Numbered from the stretch's first letter, positions 31,934 through 41,469 are shown. The stretch is 64,000 nucleotides of DNA from an uncultured Lachnospiraceae bacterium (GCA_934293575.1 CAKQYU010000012.1:5786-69785); one strand, 5' to 3'. The notes: generated by a model not told the origin, from the sequence alone. Translations and numbers: made by a program.

Positions 31934-33385
31934 TTATACGTTGATTTCGGCTGTCATACCAAGTACATCACTGTTTGCAGTCAAAATCGGTTTTACCACT
32001 TCTGAAATAAACTCTTCTGTCTGCTGCGGAGCACGTCCAACGAAATTCTTTGGCTCTAACAATGCCTCTATCATCTCTTTTGTCATACCAAAGGCAGGGT
32101 CATTTGCAATCCGGTCTACCAAATCATTTTCCTTACCCTCAACCTTGACAACAGCTCCGGCTGCCATAGAATGTTCACGAATCTTTTCATGAAGTACCTG
32201 ACGGTCACCTCCACGCATGGTTGCATCCATCATAATGTTTTCGGTTGCCATAAACGGAATCTCTTTCATGAAATGCTGATAAATTACTTTATCATATACA
32301 ACCAATCCATCTACCACATTCAGATACAAATCCAAAATACCGTCAATTGCCAAAAATGCTTCCGGTACCGAAATACGCTTATTGGCTGAATCATCCAAGG
32401 TTCTCTCAAACCACTGTGTTGCCGAAACAATTGCAGGGTTTAATGCATCTACCATGACATAGTTTGCAAGGGATGCAATTCTTTCCGAACGCATTGGGTT
32501 TCTCTTATATGCCATAGCCGATGAACCAATCTGATTCTTTTCAAACGGTTCCTCTACTTCTTTTAAATGCTGTAACAAACGGACATCGTTTGAGAACTTA
32601 TGTGCACTCATGGCAATTCCGCTTAAAACATTCAAAATTCTGGCATCTACTTTACGGGAATAGGTCTGTCCGGATACCGGATAACACTCCTTAAATCCCA
32701 TCTTTTCCGCAATCATACCGTCAATCTTACGAACTGTCTCATGATCTCCGTTGAACAACTCCAAAAAGCTTGCCTGGGTTCCGGTTGTACCCTTACATCC
32801 CAATAGCTTCTGCTGATCAATCATATATTCCAAATCCGACAAATCCAGTAATAATTCTTCCATCCACAAAGTTGCACGTTTACCGACGGTTGTTGGCTGT
32901 GCCGGCTGGAAATGCGTAAACGCAAGAGTAGGAAGATCCTTATACTGCATAGCAAATTTTGAAAGCTCATTAATTACATTTAATAATTTCTTACGAACAA
33001 GCTTCATTGCCTCTGTCATGATAATTACATCTGTATTATCACCAACATAACAGCTTGTTGCTCCAAGATGAATAATTCCCGCTGCTGCCGGACACTGTTT
33101 TCCATAGGCATATACGTGACTCATTACATCATGACGAACCTGTTTTTCTCTTTTCTTCGCAACATCATAATTAATGTCATTCTGGAAAGCTTTTAATTCC
33201 TCAATCTGCTCATCTGTAATTCTTGGATTACCCATGTTATCCTTCAAACCTAATTCCTGCTCTGTCTGCGCAAGTGCAATCCATAATTTTCTCCAGGTTT
33301 TGAACTTCATATCCGGTGAGAAAATATACTGCATTTCCTTACTTGCATAACGCTCTGAAAGTGGACTTACGTATTTGTCTTTCAT
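31934..33385 (-). CDS. purB: Adenylosuccinate lyase
   Basis: Cleaves SAICAR and adenylosuccinate in purine synthesis; tetrameric, cytoplasmic. 483 aa from ATG 33385, chosen because AGGAG lies 7 nt upstream. The fumarase-superfamily signature GSSAMAYKRNPMRSE (residues ~290-304), the HLGATSCYVGDNTD loop (general acid region) and TRNPFQ-like THFQPAQPTTVGKR are intact. It lies 68 nt after purF on the same strand and ends at a strong terminator, forming a purF-purB unit. Confidence 0.96.
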   Translation of the reverse strand: MKDKYVSPLSERYASKEMQYIFSPDMKFKTWRKLWIALAQTEQELGLKDNMGNPRITDEQIEELKAFQNDINYDVAKKREKQVRHDVMSHVYAYGKQCPAAAGIIHLGATSCYVGDNTDVIIMTEAMKLVRKKLLNVINELSKFAMQYKDLPTLAFTHFQPAQPTTVGKRATLWMEELLLDLSDLEYMIDQQKLLGCKGTTGTQASFLELFNGDHETVRKIDGMIAEKMGFKECYPVSGQTYSRKVDARILNVLSGIAMSAHKFSNDVRLLQHLKEVEEPFEKNQIGSSAMAYKRNPMRSERIASLANYVMVDALNPAIVSATQWFERTLDDSANKRISVPEAFLAIDGILDLYLNVVDGLVVYDKVIYQHFMKEIPFMATENIMMDATMRGGDRQVLHEKIREHSMAAGAVVKVEGKENDLVDRIANDPAFGMTKEMIEALLEPKNFVGRAPQQTEEFISEVVKPILTANSDVLGMTAEINV

Positions 33386-33453
33386 ATTCATTCTCCTTAA
33401 AGTGTATTTTACATTTACAATAATGTATTCTAACACATTTATGGAAAAATGTG

Positions 33454-34917
33454 TTACTTTTTCTTATTTTCTCTGACAGATGTATCATGCTCTCCCCGGA
33501 TATCCTCCTTCGGTGGCTCAATCGGATAATTTCCGCTAAAGCATCCGTCACAATATTGTTTTCCGTTTGTCAATTCCGGCAACCTCTTTAATTCCAGATA
33601 TCCCAAAGAATCCGCTCCCAGAATTTCACAGATTTCTTCAACGGAACGATTATGTGCGATTAACTGATCCTCGCTCGGAATATCCGTACCAAAATAACAT
33701 GGATGTAAAAACGGAGGCGAAGAAATTCTTACATGAACCTCAGTTGCACCCGCATCCCTTAACATTTTGACAATCCGGTCAGAAGTTGTTCCTCTGACGA
33801 TGGAATCATCTATCATAATAACACGTTTGCCCTTTACCGCATTTTTCAGGACATTTAATTTTACACGCACACTGGATTCTCTCTGACTCTGCTTCGGTTT
33901 GATAAAGGTCCGTCCGACATATCCGTTTTTGACAAAAGCCGTACCGTAAGGAATTCCGGATTCCAAAGAATATCCCAATGCTGCCGCATTACCGGATTCC
34001 GGTACTCCGACCACAATATCTGCCTTTACCGGCGAATCCTTTGCCAGACATCTGCCCGCAATAATTCTTGACTGATAAACACTCATTTTGTCAAATACAC
34101 TGTCCGGTCTTGCAAAATAAATGTATTCAAATATACATCTGGCATGTTCCTTCTGACACATATTCTTATAAGATACAATTCCGTTTTCCGGTGTGATTGT
34201 TACCATTTCACCCGGTTCCACATCCCGGACAAACTCCGCGTCAATCGTATCTAAGGCGCAGCTTTCCGATGCCAGTATATATGCATTGTTCCGCTTGCCG
34301 ATACAAAGCGGACGGAACCCAAACGGATCCCTTGCACCAATCAGCTTTCTCGGACTCATTACAATAAGAGAATAGGAACCCTTTACCTTCTTTAATGCAT
34401 TTAAAACCGCATTTTCTACCGTATCTGTTTTAACACGTTCTCTTGCGATATGATATGCAATCACCTCGGAATCGATTGTTGTCTGAAAAATCGCTCCTCC
34501 CAATTCCAGTTCTCTCCGTAACTCCGGCGCATTAACAAGATTACCATTATGAGCAAGTCCCAATGTACCTTTTACATAATTTAATACCAATGGCTGTGCA
34601 TTTTCTCTGGTGGATGCTCCGGCTGTCGAATAACGGACGTGACCTACACCGATATTACCCTTCAGTTTTTCCAAATCCTCCGGCGTAAACACTTCATTTA
34701 CCAGACCCATGCCCTTTGCGGATAGAACCTTTCCCTTCGGTCCTTCCGTATCGGAAACGGCAATACCACAGCTTTCCTGTCCACGATGCTGTAAAGCAAA
34801 CAACCCATAATAAATGGATGCCGCAACATCATTGCCATCAAAGTCATAAATACCAAACACACCACATTCCTCATGCAATGCATCTTCATCATAAGAATTA
34901 TCAAATATTTCGCTCAT
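33454..34917 (-). CDS. purF: Amidophosphoribosyltransferase
   Basis: First step of purine synthesis: glutamine plus PRPP to phosphoribosylamine. 487 aa from ATG 34917 (GAGGAG 6 nt upstream; earlier in-frame ATGs lack an RBS). A 17-residue propeptide precedes the catalytic Cys18 (HEECGVFGI). ALQHRGQESCGIA, HVRYSTAG and AHNGNLVN complete the glutaminase site, and VIMIDDSIVRGTTS is the PRPP loop. Cysteines for a 4Fe-4S cluster are present (CDGC near the end). Contrast with the paralogue at 24810, which lacks the glutaminase residues. Confidence 0.97.
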   Translation of the reverse strand: MSEIFDNSYDEDALHEECGVFGIYDFDGNDVAASIYYGLFALQHRGQESCGIAVSDTEGPKGKVLSAKGMGLVNEVFTPEDLEKLKGNIGVGHVRYSTAGASTRENAQPLVLNYVKGTLGLAHNGNLVNAPELRRELELGGAIFQTTIDSEVIAYHIARERVKTDTVENAVLNALKKVKGSYSLIVMSPRKLIGARDPFGFRPLCIGKRNNAYILASESCALDTIDAEFVRDVEPGEMVTITPENGIVSYKNMCQKEHARCIFEYIYFARPDSVFDKMSVYQSRIIAGRCLAKDSPVKADIVVGVPESGNAAALGYSLESGIPYGTAFVKNGYVGRTFIKPKQSQRESSVRVKLNVLKNAVKGKRVIMIDDSIVRGTTSDRIVKMLRDAGATEVHVRISSPPFLHPCYFGTDIPSEDQLIAHNRSVEEICEILGADSLGYLELKRLPELTNGKQYCDGCFSGNYPIEPPKEDIRGEHDTSVRENKKK

Positions 34918-34975
34918 ATCAGGCTCCTCATTCATCATATAAACATTATAAAGATATAACATTATTTCACATCTA

Positions 34976-35022
34976 GGTTATAACACCAATCTGATGTTAG
35001 TATGTTTTTGTTTAATTGTCAA
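34976..35022 (-). promoter_or_regulatory. purF promoter with shared operator
   Basis: TTGACA (35017-35022), 17 nt, TAACAT (34994-34999). GGTTATAACACC (34976-34987) starts 6 nt after the -10; with flanks it matches the PurF-paralogue operator at 15 of 18 bases. Binding protein unknown. Confidence 0.6.
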
Positions 35023-35050
35023 TGCGAAGTCATAAAAAATCTGAAAATGT

Positions 35051-35079
35051 TTGTTATTTGATCTCTTATATGCTATACT
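35051..35079 (+). promoter_or_regulatory. Promoter of PilZ gene
   Basis: TTGTTA (35051-35056), 17 nt, TATACT (35074-35079). Confidence 0.6.
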
Positions 35080-35115
35080 TTCATCTAATTAAGAGTGTCA
35101 ATCGGAGGTTCGAAA

Positions 35116-35478
35116 ATGCAGGAAAAAAGACGATATAAAAGATTACCTATTCATCTGACTTTAGAAGTTTCAGAAGTGTTTAAGCAGGATAACGATATTA
35201 TCCGGGATATGAATGCCGAAGTGGAAGTATTTGATATTTCCAAAGCCGGTATCGGTTTTACAACCTCAACCTTTATTCCGGAAGGCTACTATTTCAATGC
35301 AACAATTTTATTTGAAACATCCGAGCAGAAGATTTTAACCGTAGTCAAGATTTTACACCGTTTTGAATTATCTGAAAATCTGTATCGTTATGGCTGTGAA
35401 TTTACCGGACTTGCCGGAATCTTTGATTCCTTCTTTGACGAATACGAACAATCCATTCTTAACAATGAAGCGGAATAA
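35116..35478 (+). CDS. PilZ-domain c-di-GMP receptor
   Basis: Stand-alone PilZ protein, 120 aa (start ATG 35116 with CGGAGG). The binding motif is complete: RRYKR near the N terminus (RxxxR) and DISKAGIG (~40-47, DxSxxG). The rest is the six-stranded barrel and a C-terminal helix. It would change partner or conformation on binding c-di-GMP; the partner is unknown. A GGDEF/EAL protein with altered catalytic residues is encoded at 61087. Monocistronic between its promoter and a terminator. Confidence 0.88.
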   Translation: MQEKRRYKRLPIHLTLEVSEVFKQDNDIIRDMNAEVEVFDISKAGIGFTTSTFIPEGYYFNATILFETSEQKILTVVKILHRFELSENLYRYGCEFTGLAGIFDSFFDEYEQSILNNEAE

Positions 35479-35481
35479 GAT

Positions 35482-35521
35482 AAAAAGATGGGGATATCAA
35501 TTCTGATATCCCCATCTTTTT
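35482..35521. terminator. Bidirectional terminator
   Basis: AAAAGATGGGGATATCA / TGATATCCCCATCTTTT, 5-nt loop, between the convergent PilZ and azlD genes. Confidence 0.92.
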
Positions 35522-35825
35522 ATATGCAGAAAAATTCTACAATCAATACCGTTACACAACAGATTCCTGCTACCGTAACCATTTTTGCTCCTCTAAGTGA
35601 TACAATGATACCAACGATCAATGCAGCTACACCCGCTATCGGAACCTGTGTCGCCTTTATAATTGCCGGAAATGTCATAACCGCGATTGTGACATAAGGC
35701 ACATAATATAAAAATGATTTTATGAATTCATTTTCTATCGGTTTTCGAATCAACGTAAGCGGCAATGCCCGAATCAGATAGGTAACGCCTGCCATAATTA
35801 ATATATATATCCAGATATTATCCAT
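35520..35825 (-). CDS. azlD: Branched-chain amino acid exporter subunit AzlD
   Basis: Small membrane subunit, 101 aa with three to four helices, characteristic RALPLTLIRKPIENEFIKSFLYYVPY near the N terminus. With AzlC it exports branched-chain amino acids or analogues. Its start overlaps azlC by 8 nt, so translation is coupled. Confidence 0.9.
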   Translation of the reverse strand: MDNIWIYILIMAGVTYLIRALPLTLIRKPIENEFIKSFLYYVPYVTIAVMTFPAIIKATQVPIAGVAALIVGIIVSLRGAKMVTVAGICCVTVLIVEFFCI

Positions 35826-36528
35826 TCGTATCCCCCTTTACCGGCACAATAACAGCCGCCAAAGCGGCAATCACAACTGTCAGGAAAATCGTCCGGTTAC
35901 CGCTTGCCCAATTGGATACAACCGGTAAATAATTAAACAGGTAACTTGCAAGAAAACTGATAATCACAAGAATTCCGATTACTTTATTTTCCTTCGATGG
36001 TGGAATAATGATTGCAAGAAACATTCCGTATAACGCAACCGACAAGGCACTTACAATCCGTATCGGCAACAGATTTCCGGCAATAATTCCGCAAGATGTT
36101 CCAATTGACCATAATGGCACGGATGCAAGAAACGCTCCGTAATTATAGTAAGGACTTAACCAGCCCTTTCTGACAATGGATATTCCAAAAATCTCATCCG
36201 TCACTCCGAATGCCATCAGGAAACGATGTTTTAAAGATGTCTCCGGTGATAAATGCTGACTCAGGGCACAACTCATTAAAATATATCTGGCATTCGTAAC
36301 AAGCATGGCGATTGCCAACGGAATATATCTGACATGCTCTGCCATCATTGTAAATCCAACATATTCTCCCGCTGATGCAACAATAAAAAGACTTGCAAAA
36401 AATCCCTGCAAGGCATTCATTCCGGCATCTCTTGCTATAATTCCCAGGGAAAAAGCAACCGCAAAATATCCCAATCCAATCGGGATTCCATCCTGGAAGC
36501 CCTCCTTTAATTCTTTTGTTTTACTCAT
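35818..36528 (-). CDS. azlC: Branched-chain amino acid exporter subunit AzlC
   Basis: Larger membrane subunit, 236 aa. Family landmarks are GIPIGLGYFAVAFSLGIIAR at the start, ARYILMSCALSQHL and the FGVTDEIFG segment in the middle. About seven helices. It forms a two-gene operon with azlD and has no adjacent Lrp-type regulator here. The upstream gap to the DUF1648 gene is only 23 nt, so they could be transcribed together. Confidence 0.92.
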   Translation of the reverse strand: MSKTKELKEGFQDGIPIGLGYFAVAFSLGIIARDAGMNALQGFFASLFIVASAGEYVGFTMMAEHVRYIPLAIAMLVTNARYILMSCALSQHLSPETSLKHRFLMAFGVTDEIFGISIVRKGWLSPYYNYGAFLASVPLWSIGTSCGIIAGNLLPIRIVSALSVALYGMFLAIIIPPSKENKVIGILVIISFLASYLFNYLPVVSNWASGNRTIFLTVVIAALAAVIVPVKGDTNG

Positions 36529-36551
36529 AATCTATGTACTCTGTCTACTTT

Positions 36552-37031
36552 CTATTTATTGCGTTTGTAAGATATTACACAAAATAAAATAATATCCGCA
36601 AAGATTAATATAACATATAAGAAAGTAAATACAAGCATAAATTTTGCAAATGAAAAATACATCATCCCTGTAAATACCAAACTAAAAACAGCATCCAAAA
36701 ATTCCAGTCCAATCAACATGGAAACCATGGACCGATAAACCAAAACTGCCTTTTGAGGGTTGACTTTAAACGGCATATTCCACATGGAAATCGGTAAAAA
36801 GTGCATCATTACGCTGATTAGTCCGTTTGTAAAAAGCATTAAAATGGGCATCAGCAATAAACCGGTTGACGAACCATATCCCGAAACTTCACCATTCGCT
36901 TCAAAATTGACTGCAATTTCTTTTGGAAGTGTACAGACTCCTATAATTGCAACAATCAGACTGATTATTATGATTACATAGGAAATAATTTCAAACACCA
37001 ACTGTACTTTTGTATAAATTCCCTTTTTCAT
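36552..37031 (-). CDS. DUF1648 membrane protein
   Basis: A 159-aa protein with four helices. After the first helix comes the DUF1648 motif LPKEIAVNFEANGEVSGYGSS, found at the N terminus of SdpI-like proteins. The SdpI domain itself is missing, so this is a single-domain member. Role unknown; related proteins act in envelope stress or peptide immunity. It follows the RHH protein gene by 15 nt in the same direction. Confidence 0.78.
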   Translation of the reverse strand: MKKGIYTKVQLVFEIISYVIIIISLIVAIIGVCTLPKEIAVNFEANGEVSGYGSSTGLLLMPILMLFTNGLISVMMHFLPISMWNMPFKVNPQKAVLVYRSMVSMLIGLEFLDAVFSLVFTGMMYFSFAKFMLVFTFLYVILIFADIILFCVISYKRNK

Positions 37032-37046
37032 ATCATTTTCCCCATC

Positions 37047-37244
37047 CTAACGGATATCCAATTCCGGCGGAACATCAATTTCTTCCGATACATATTTTCC
37101 ATCCTTTTTCCGTTGTCTGACACACTCTGAAAGCAAATACTCTATCTGTCCGTTTACAGAGCGGAAATCATCTTCTGCCCATGCGGCAATATCGGCATAC
37201 AATTTTTCAGACAACCGAAGCGGTATTTGTTTTTTGGCTGCCAT
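37047..37244 (-). CDS. Arc-type ribbon-helix-helix DNA-binding protein
   Basis: A 65-aa protein. The N-terminal strand (KKQIPLRLSEKLYADIAAWAEDDF) and second helix (NGQIEYLLSECVRQRKK) match the Arc/MetJ ribbon-helix-helix fold. The gene is a common companion of SPFH proteins in Clostridia; here it overlaps that gene by one base. It may autoregulate the pair. The DNA site is unknown. Confidence 0.85.
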   Translation of the reverse strand: MAAKKQIPLRLSEKLYADIAAWAEDDFRSVNGQIEYLLSECVRQRKKDGKYVSEEIDVPPELDIR

Positions 37245-38272
37245 TAGTACAGACTTCCTGAATTGACAATCGGCTGTGCATCATGGTTGCCGCACAAAAC
37301 TACTAACAGATTTGATACCATGGCAGCTTTCCGTTCCTCATCAAGTTCAACAACTTCTTTCCTGCTTAATTCTTCCAATGCCATCTCAACCATACCCACT
37401 GCACCATCCACAATCATTTTTCTTGCATCAATAATTGCGGATGCCTGCTGACGCTGCAACATAACCGATGCAATTTCCGGTGCATATGCAAGATAAGTAA
37501 TTCTGGCTTCTACAATTTCAAGACCGGCTTCATTTACCTTACTCTGAATCTCATCCCGGATTCTTGCTGCCACAATTTCAGCAGAACCGCGCAGACTTCC
37601 TTCATCCGCCTGTCCATCACCGGTTGTATCCACATTGGCTGCTACGTCATACGGATAAATACGGACAATATTTCGAAGAGCACTGTCACACTGTAACGAT
37701 AAATATTCTTTGTAATTATCAACATTAAATACTGCTTTTGCGGTATCGGTCACCTTCCAGATAACCGCAATTCCAATCTCAATCGGATTACCTAAGCAAT
37801 CATTAATCTTCTGTCTTCCGTTATTCAATGTCATAGCCTTTAATGAAATCTTTTTGCTTCCTCCCTCTAAAGAAACCGATGCACTCTCTGCAGAAATACT
37901 GACAGATGTACTGTTCTTTGTAAGTGTATCACCGCTTTGTGCAAGCTTGGTTCCCGCTGCCGGATTCACTGCCGTACAAAACGGATTTACAAAATAAAAA
38001 CCGGCTTCCCGAATGGTTCCCACATAGTTACCAAACAAGGTAAGCACCAATGCTTCCTGTGGCTTTAATACTTTAAGTCCAAGAAAAGGAATCCATCCTA
38101 ATGATGCATACACAATACACAACACCATAATTACAAGTACCGGCGTAATATGTACACGGTCATAACTGACTGCTGTTATAATGATTCCGGCAATTGCAAC
38201 CACATACAATGCTACACTCAAAAGCAATACTGCCATTCCATTCTTTTTCCCTGTATAAATTTTCTCTTCCAT
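37244..38272 (-). CDS. SPFH (stomatin/prohibitin) membrane protein
   Basis: A 342-aa protein from ATG 38272 (AAGGAGG upstream). Two N-terminal helices (about 10-32, 40-60) anchor it, followed by an SPFH domain (LKPQEALVLTLFGNYVGTIREAGFYFVNPF) and a coiled region (ARITYLAYAPEIASVMLQRQQASA). Such proteins scaffold membrane microdomains. It ends in a helix with ELSRKEVVELDEERKAAM. Translation overlaps with the RHH gene. Confidence 0.9.
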   Translation of the reverse strand: MEEKIYTGKKNGMAVLLLSVALYVVAIAGIIITAVSYDRVHITPVLVIMVLCIVYASLGWIPFLGLKVLKPQEALVLTLFGNYVGTIREAGFYFVNPFCTAVNPAAGTKLAQSGDTLTKNSTSVSISAESASVSLEGGSKKISLKAMTLNNGRQKINDCLGNPIEIGIAVIWKVTDTAKAVFNVDNYKEYLSLQCDSALRNIVRIYPYDVAANVDTTGDGQADEGSLRGSAEIVAARIRDEIQSKVNEAGLEIVEARITYLAYAPEIASVMLQRQQASAIIDARKMIVDGAVGMVEMALEELSRKEVVELDEERKAAMVSNLLVVLCGNHDAQPIVNSGSLY

Positions 38273-38346
38273 CTCAAAGACCTCCTTCAATCTTAAATGT
38301 TTCATTTCTTTGTGATATCATAATGATATCATTTTAGATATTTTTG

Positions 38347-38841
38347 TCAAGAGGTCATCTTAATTTTCTTTCGCCACTCGTCAATCAGACGTTCCAATGA
38401 AAACATCGCATTTGCCGGACTGGTTGAGGGCAATTCCGCCATCGGAAGTGTACAGGTCTTTGCCTGATACTTTCGATATAGTTTTCCCGCTGTTTTTCCG
38501 TTTGTATAAATCCGTTCTATCTCTGACTCCTCCACTATTTTTCCGATATCAGCCGGTTTTACATTCTTAATGCTGCTGTCACTTGAACCTTCTATTTCAC
38601 ATGCCTCAATCACATCATATACCGCAATATGATGTGCATACAACCATTCCTTCTTTTCCTCCACCGTCTGTGGAACCTCCGTATCCGCCAATGCAGCCAA
38701 TACCTTCCAGAAACGATTCTGCGGATGTCCGTAATAGAATTGCTGCTGCCTTGATTTGACGGACGGAAAACTGCCCAGAATTAAAATTTTTGAATGTTTA
38801 TCATACACCGGCCCAAATCCGTGTTCTACATAATTTAACAT
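38347..38841 (-). CDS. DNA-deoxyinosine glycosylase (UDG family 6)
   Basis: Base-excision repair enzyme, 164 aa, that removes hypoxanthine (deaminated adenine) from DNA. Characteristic motifs: ILGSFPSVKSR (~20-30), YGHPQNRFWKVL and the C-terminal LPSTSPAN. The Asn in the second motif is the family's catalytic residue. It is a stand-alone gene on the minus strand after the FeoB-linked genes, with no visible damage-inducible site. Confidence 0.88.
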   Translation of the reverse strand: MLNYVEHGFGPVYDKHSKILILGSFPSVKSRQQQFYYGHPQNRFWKVLAALADTEVPQTVEEKKEWLYAHHIAVYDVIEACEIEGSSDSSIKNVKPADIGKIVEESEIERIYTNGKTAGKLYRKYQAKTCTLPMAELPSTSPANAMFSLERLIDEWRKKIKMTS

Positions 38842-38871
38842 AATTTTCTCTTTTCTATTTATAGGCCAATA

Positions 38872-39009
38872 TTATTTTTTACAGTTCAAATCACATATAG
38901 AACAATTTCCATTACATTGTAATAACAATTGATCCTTCTTAATTTTTCTTATTCCATAAACAAATAAAATAAAAATTATCCCTAACACTATAATACTAAT
39001 CAAATTCAA
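38872..39009 (-). CDS. FeoB-associated Cys-rich membrane protein
   Basis: A 45-aa peptide starting with TTG at 39009 (AGGGGGTG upstream). One membrane helix (about 4-20), a KKIKK-like basic stretch (IRKIKKDQ), then CNGNCSICDLNCKK at the C terminus with four cysteines. This is the layout of the FeoB-associated Cys-rich proteins, which probably bind iron or a cluster near FeoB. It sits 17 nt after feoB. The longer frame read through the feoB end is not the gene. Confidence 0.8.
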   Translation of the reverse strand: MNLISIIVLGIIFILFVYGIRKIKKDQLLLQCNGNCSICDLNCKK

Positions 39010-39026
39010 AAGAACACCCCCTACTA

Positions 39027-41411
39027 TTAAGCCAATCCAAATAGCATTCCAATTGTATGTACAATAAAGGCAACAACCCATGCAATCATACATTGAATGA
39101 CTACGGTTGTAACCGCAGCCTTTGTACCACCCATTTCTCTTTTTACAGTTGCAATTGCCGCTATACATGGAGTATATAACAAGGTAAATATCAAAAATAC
39201 AACGGCTGTAAATGGAGTAAATAATGTACTAACCAGCTGGTCATTTCCTCCTAACAAAACAGTTAACGTCGAAACTACGCTTTCTTTTGCACTAAATCCA
39301 GTAAGCAAAGCGGTCGAAATTCTCCAATCGCCAAACCCAAGCGGTTTAAATATCGGGACAGCAACACTTCCAATCATTGCCAAAAGGCTGTACTCCGGAG
39401 ATTTTGCAACATTTAAACGGATATCAAAGGTTTGTAAAAACCAAATAACAATTGCGGCAACAAAAATAACTGTAAATGCCTTTTGAATAAAGCCTTTCGC
39501 CTTTTCCCATATCAAATGCAAAACGCTCTTAAACGAAGGTAAACGATAATTAGGCAATTCCATCACAAAAGGAACCGGTTCTCCTTTGTACTTTGTCACT
39601 TTCAAAATAAGTGAATATAAGATAGCACAAATTATGCCAAATAAATATAATCCAATCATCACAATTGCCTGATATTTTCTCTCAAAAAATACACTTACCA
39701 TTAACGAATAAATTGGCAGCTTTGCACTACAACTCATGAAAGGAGTAAGAAGTATGGTCATTTTTCTATCTCTTTCACTAGAAAGCGTCCGAGTCGCCAT
39801 GATTGCCGGCACAGAACATCCAAATCCGATTAACATTGGAACAAAACTTCTTCCTGACAATCCAATTTTACGCAAAAGCTTATCCATAATAAATGCCACA
39901 CGGGCCATATATCCTGTATCCTCTAAAATTGATAGAAACAAAAACAAAATAACAATCGTTGGCAAAAAACTGATAACACTTCCAATGCCTTCACAAACTC
40001 CATTTATCACCAGAGAACGCACAACAGGATTTATTTGTACAAGAACAAGCCCTTTATCAATTAATCCTATTATAAATTTAACGCCTATACCCATCAAATC
40101 AGATAACCATGCACCGACTAAATTAAATGTCATCACAAAAATAAAACCCATAATTCCAAAAAAACAAGGAATTGCCGTATATCTTCCGGTTAATAGCCGG
40201 TCAATTTTCATACTTCTTTTATGTTCCTTACTCTCACGCGGACGCACAACAGTTTTTTTACATAAACGTTCTATGAAATGAAACCGCATATTCGATATTG
40301 CTGCTTCACGATCCAATCCGGTCTCTTTTTCCATAACTGTTACAATCTGTTCAAAAGCCTGCTTTTTATCCGGATGAAGATTCATTTTTTTATCAATTGG
40401 CATATCATTCTCAATCAATTTTGTCGCCGCAAATCGAACCGGCAAACCTGCCTGTTTTGCCTCTGGTTCTAACATATGAACCGCTGCATGAATACAACGA
40501 TGAACCGCTCCAACCGGATTCTTTTTATTATTACTATCCATACAAAAGTCAACTCGTCCGGGTATTTCCTGATAACGTGCCACATGCATTGCATGGTCAA
40601 TCAGTTCATCAATACCCTCATTCTTAACAGCCGAAATTGGCACTACCGGTATCCCTAAAATTTCTTCTAATTCATTTACCCGGATACTTCCTCCATTTTC
40701 CCTGACTTCATCCATCATATTTAATGCAAGTACCATTGGCATCTCTAACTCCATAAGCTGCATTGTCAGACACAAATTCCGTTCAAGATTTGAAGCATCT
40801 ACGATGTTGATAATTCCACTTGGTTTTTCTTTAATTAAAAAATCTCTTGTAACAATTTCCTCACTGGAATATGGAGACAAAGAATAAATACCCGGCAAAT
40901 CCGTCACAACAGCTTCCGGATAATTCCGGATAACTCCGTCTTTTCGGTCAACCGTTACTCCTGGAAAGTTACCAACATGCTGATTTGCTCCTGTCAACTG
41001 ATTAAATAAAGTTGTTTTTCCACAATTTTGATTTCCGACTAAAGCAAACGTTAGTTTTTCTCCCTTTGGGACCACCCTATCGGCTACATGTTTATGATAA
41101 CTTTTCGCCTTATCAGTTTCTCCTACTCTTGGATGAGGTATACTTTGATACCTTTCCTCTCTTAAAGTTGTATCCGGCTTTTTTTCATATACCTCTTCAA
41201 TCTCAATTTTTCTAGCTTCCTCCAGACGCAGAGTCAACTCATATTCCCTTACCTTAATTTGTATCGGATCCCCCATCGGTGCAATTTTTTGCAAAGTCAC
41301 TTCTGTTCCCGGAGTCAGTCCCATGTCCAACAAATGATGTCTTAATGCACCATCTCCTCCTACACTTTTAATCAAGGCACTTTGTGCCGGTTTTAATTTG
41401 TCCATCTCCAT
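39027..41411 (-). CDS. feoB: Ferrous iron transporter FeoA-FeoB fusion
   Basis: Fe2+ uptake protein, 794 aa. The N-terminal ~75 residues are a FeoA (SH3-like) domain (LIKSVGGDGALRHHLLDMGLTPGTEV), fused to FeoB. The GTPase has G1 GNQNCGKTTLFN, G3 DLPGIYSL and G4 NMMDEV, followed by a guanine-dissociation-inhibitor helical region and two Gate repeats with ~8 helices (GCSVPAIMATRTL, SAKESVVSTL). ATG 41411 is preferred; a GTG four codons upstream overlaps the SD. The Cys-rich companion is downstream. No Fur box was identified by eye. Confidence 0.95.
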   Translation of the reverse strand: MEMDKLKPAQSALIKSVGGDGALRHHLLDMGLTPGTEVTLQKIAPMGDPIQIKVREYELTLRLEEARKIEIEEVYEKKPDTTLREERYQSIPHPRVGETDKAKSYHKHVADRVVPKGEKLTFALVGNQNCGKTTLFNQLTGANQHVGNFPGVTVDRKDGVIRNYPEAVVTDLPGIYSLSPYSSEEIVTRDFLIKEKPSGIINIVDASNLERNLCLTMQLMELEMPMVLALNMMDEVRENGGSIRVNELEEILGIPVVPISAVKNEGIDELIDHAMHVARYQEIPGRVDFCMDSNNKKNPVGAVHRCIHAAVHMLEPEAKQAGLPVRFAATKLIENDMPIDKKMNLHPDKKQAFEQIVTVMEKETGLDREAAISNMRFHFIERLCKKTVVRPRESKEHKRSMKIDRLLTGRYTAIPCFFGIMGFIFVMTFNLVGAWLSDLMGIGVKFIIGLIDKGLVLVQINPVVRSLVINGVCEGIGSVISFLPTIVILFLFLSILEDTGYMARVAFIMDKLLRKIGLSGRSFVPMLIGFGCSVPAIMATRTLSSERDRKMTILLTPFMSCSAKLPIYSLMVSVFFERKYQAIVMIGLYLFGIICAILYSLILKVTKYKGEPVPFVMELPNYRLPSFKSVLHLIWEKAKGFIQKAFTVIFVAAIVIWFLQTFDIRLNVAKSPEYSLLAMIGSVAVPIFKPLGFGDWRISTALLTGFSAKESVVSTLTVLLGGNDQLVSTLFTPFTAVVFLIFTLLYTPCIAAIATVKREMGGTKAAVTTVVIQCMIAWVVAFIVHTIGMLFGLA

Positions 41412-41469
41412 ACAAACAGACACCTCATCTTTCCTCTTTCTTTTTTTACACCGAAGTCCATATTTCCTT

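Noticed and set aside
38872..39168. A 98-aa Cys-rich protein overlapping feoB
   Set aside because: The first half is an out-of-frame reading of the feoB end. The real gene starts at TTG 39009 with a good RBS.
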